Below are positions 63,389-64,000 of a stretch of DNA of 64,000 nt, in pieces. The stretch is from Maniola hyperantus (Eukaryota; Arthropoda; Insecta; Lepidoptera; Nymphalidae): the NCBI RefSeq assembly GCF_902806685.2, contig NW_027189029.1:1-64000 (forward strand), given 5' to 3'. The notes below the pieces were generated by a model, which saw only the letters and a list, made by a program, of their open reading frames with translations, made no database searches and was not told the origin of the DNA. Position 1 is the first letter of the stretch, and each line of letters begins with the position of its first letter. Made by a program: the position numbers and the translations under genes.

Positions 63389-64000
63389 TAATTTCATTTT
63401 ATTTACATAAATCTGTATAAAATACGCGATTACGTGTCTTGAAATTAAGAAATTACGTAAAGATCAGTGCAAATTAATCTCTTTCCAGTGAATATTAACG
63501 AAATCTATGTAGTAATCGTGTTTTCTATTTATAATGTTAATCATTTTAAAATTGTATAAATCTCTATAAATACGTGTCTCCAAAACTTGAAATTACAGAT
63601 ATGTAAAGTGCAAATGAACCTCTTTACACTGATTATTACCGCTATACCTATATAGTATAATATTCGTGAATAAATAGTGGTGAACCTTTCTATAGTGGAG
63701 CCTATTATATTAGTAGGTACCTAACTATTTTCCTTAATTTTTCCTGTTAAATACTTGTACTTAGTAGGTACTACTTACCTACTACTACTTATCTAAATGA
63801 TGCTAAGTTCTTTCTTATACATCTATACTAATATTATAAATGCAATAATGTGTCTGTCTGTCTGTCTGTCTGCTAGCCTGTCACTGCCCATCCGTTTAAC
63901 TGATTTTGACCAAGTTTGATACACATAGTATTGCCAGGCGTCCAGATAAAGCCATTCATACCTACGAGTGTATACTGTCAATAAGTGGGTATTGTGCGTG
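63389..64000. other. Flank right of the P element, with start of a repeat
   Basis: 63389-63824 is AT-rich DNA with no exon that I can support. 63825-64000 begins 'tctatactaatattataaa' and has (TGTC)n. That is the usual 5' start of the '..ggcatcagctagt' repeat, running out of the window. Confidence 0.5.

Overview
The window is eukaryotic nuclear DNA and almost certainly comes from a moth or butterfly (Lepidoptera). The background is AT-rich, genes have introns, and several interspersed repeats that I recognise as typical of lepidopteran genomes recur on both strands: the element ending in '..gaagtcgcgggcatcagctagt', the '(c)aagtgcgagtcaggctcgcgc' element, and the (TGAC)n-headed element. Nothing is organised as bacterial operons. 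More than three quarters of the window is transposable elements, many nested in each other, plus satellite DNA. Host gene content is small.

Layout. 1-4.2 kb: an edge fragment of a Polinton/adintovirus-type DNA polymerase B, a ~187-bp tandem repeat, the last three exons of an unidentified minus-strand gene, and a frameshifted one-BIR-plus-RING inhibitor-of-apoptosis relic. 4.4-9.7 kb: a minus-strand Jockey-type non-LTR retrotransposon with an open ORF1 and one stop codon in ORF2. 12.2-19.7 kb: a GC-rich satellite of ~166-bp units that look like an exon plus its splice donor. It has about 37 forward copies, then a palindromic switch, then about 9 inverted copies. 19.8-31.3 kb: a gutted BEL/Pao LTR retrotransposon with two ~175-bp LTRs. 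It carries a nested truncated Ty3/gypsy element and a 5.6-kb expansion of (TGAC)n-headed repeats where most of pol should be. 31.6-36.4 kb: an apparently intact non-LTR retrotransposon with a PHD-finger ORF1. About 36.7-37.0 kb: a GC-rich promoter-like patch and a first exon encoding a signal peptide, the best host-gene candidate on the plus strand. 38.5-43.5 kb: a decayed DIRS-type (tyrosine recombinase) retrotransposon between perfect 173-bp inverted repeats.

43.66-63.38 kb is the most striking region: a P-superfamily DNA transposon flanked by an 8-bp direct repeat GACCTAAT. It holds a spliced THAP-domain transposase gene, an internally deleted derivative abutting its 5' end, an in-frame exon duplication, and five or more later insertions (SINE, RNase H-bearing non-LTR fragment, a non-LTR element that itself contains a Jockey element, and another non-LTR element inside the catalytic exon). 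Target-site duplications and restored reading frames let the order of insertion be read directly.

The genes here do not form one pathway. The window is a stack of competing mobile elements. All calls are by reading; no database search was run.
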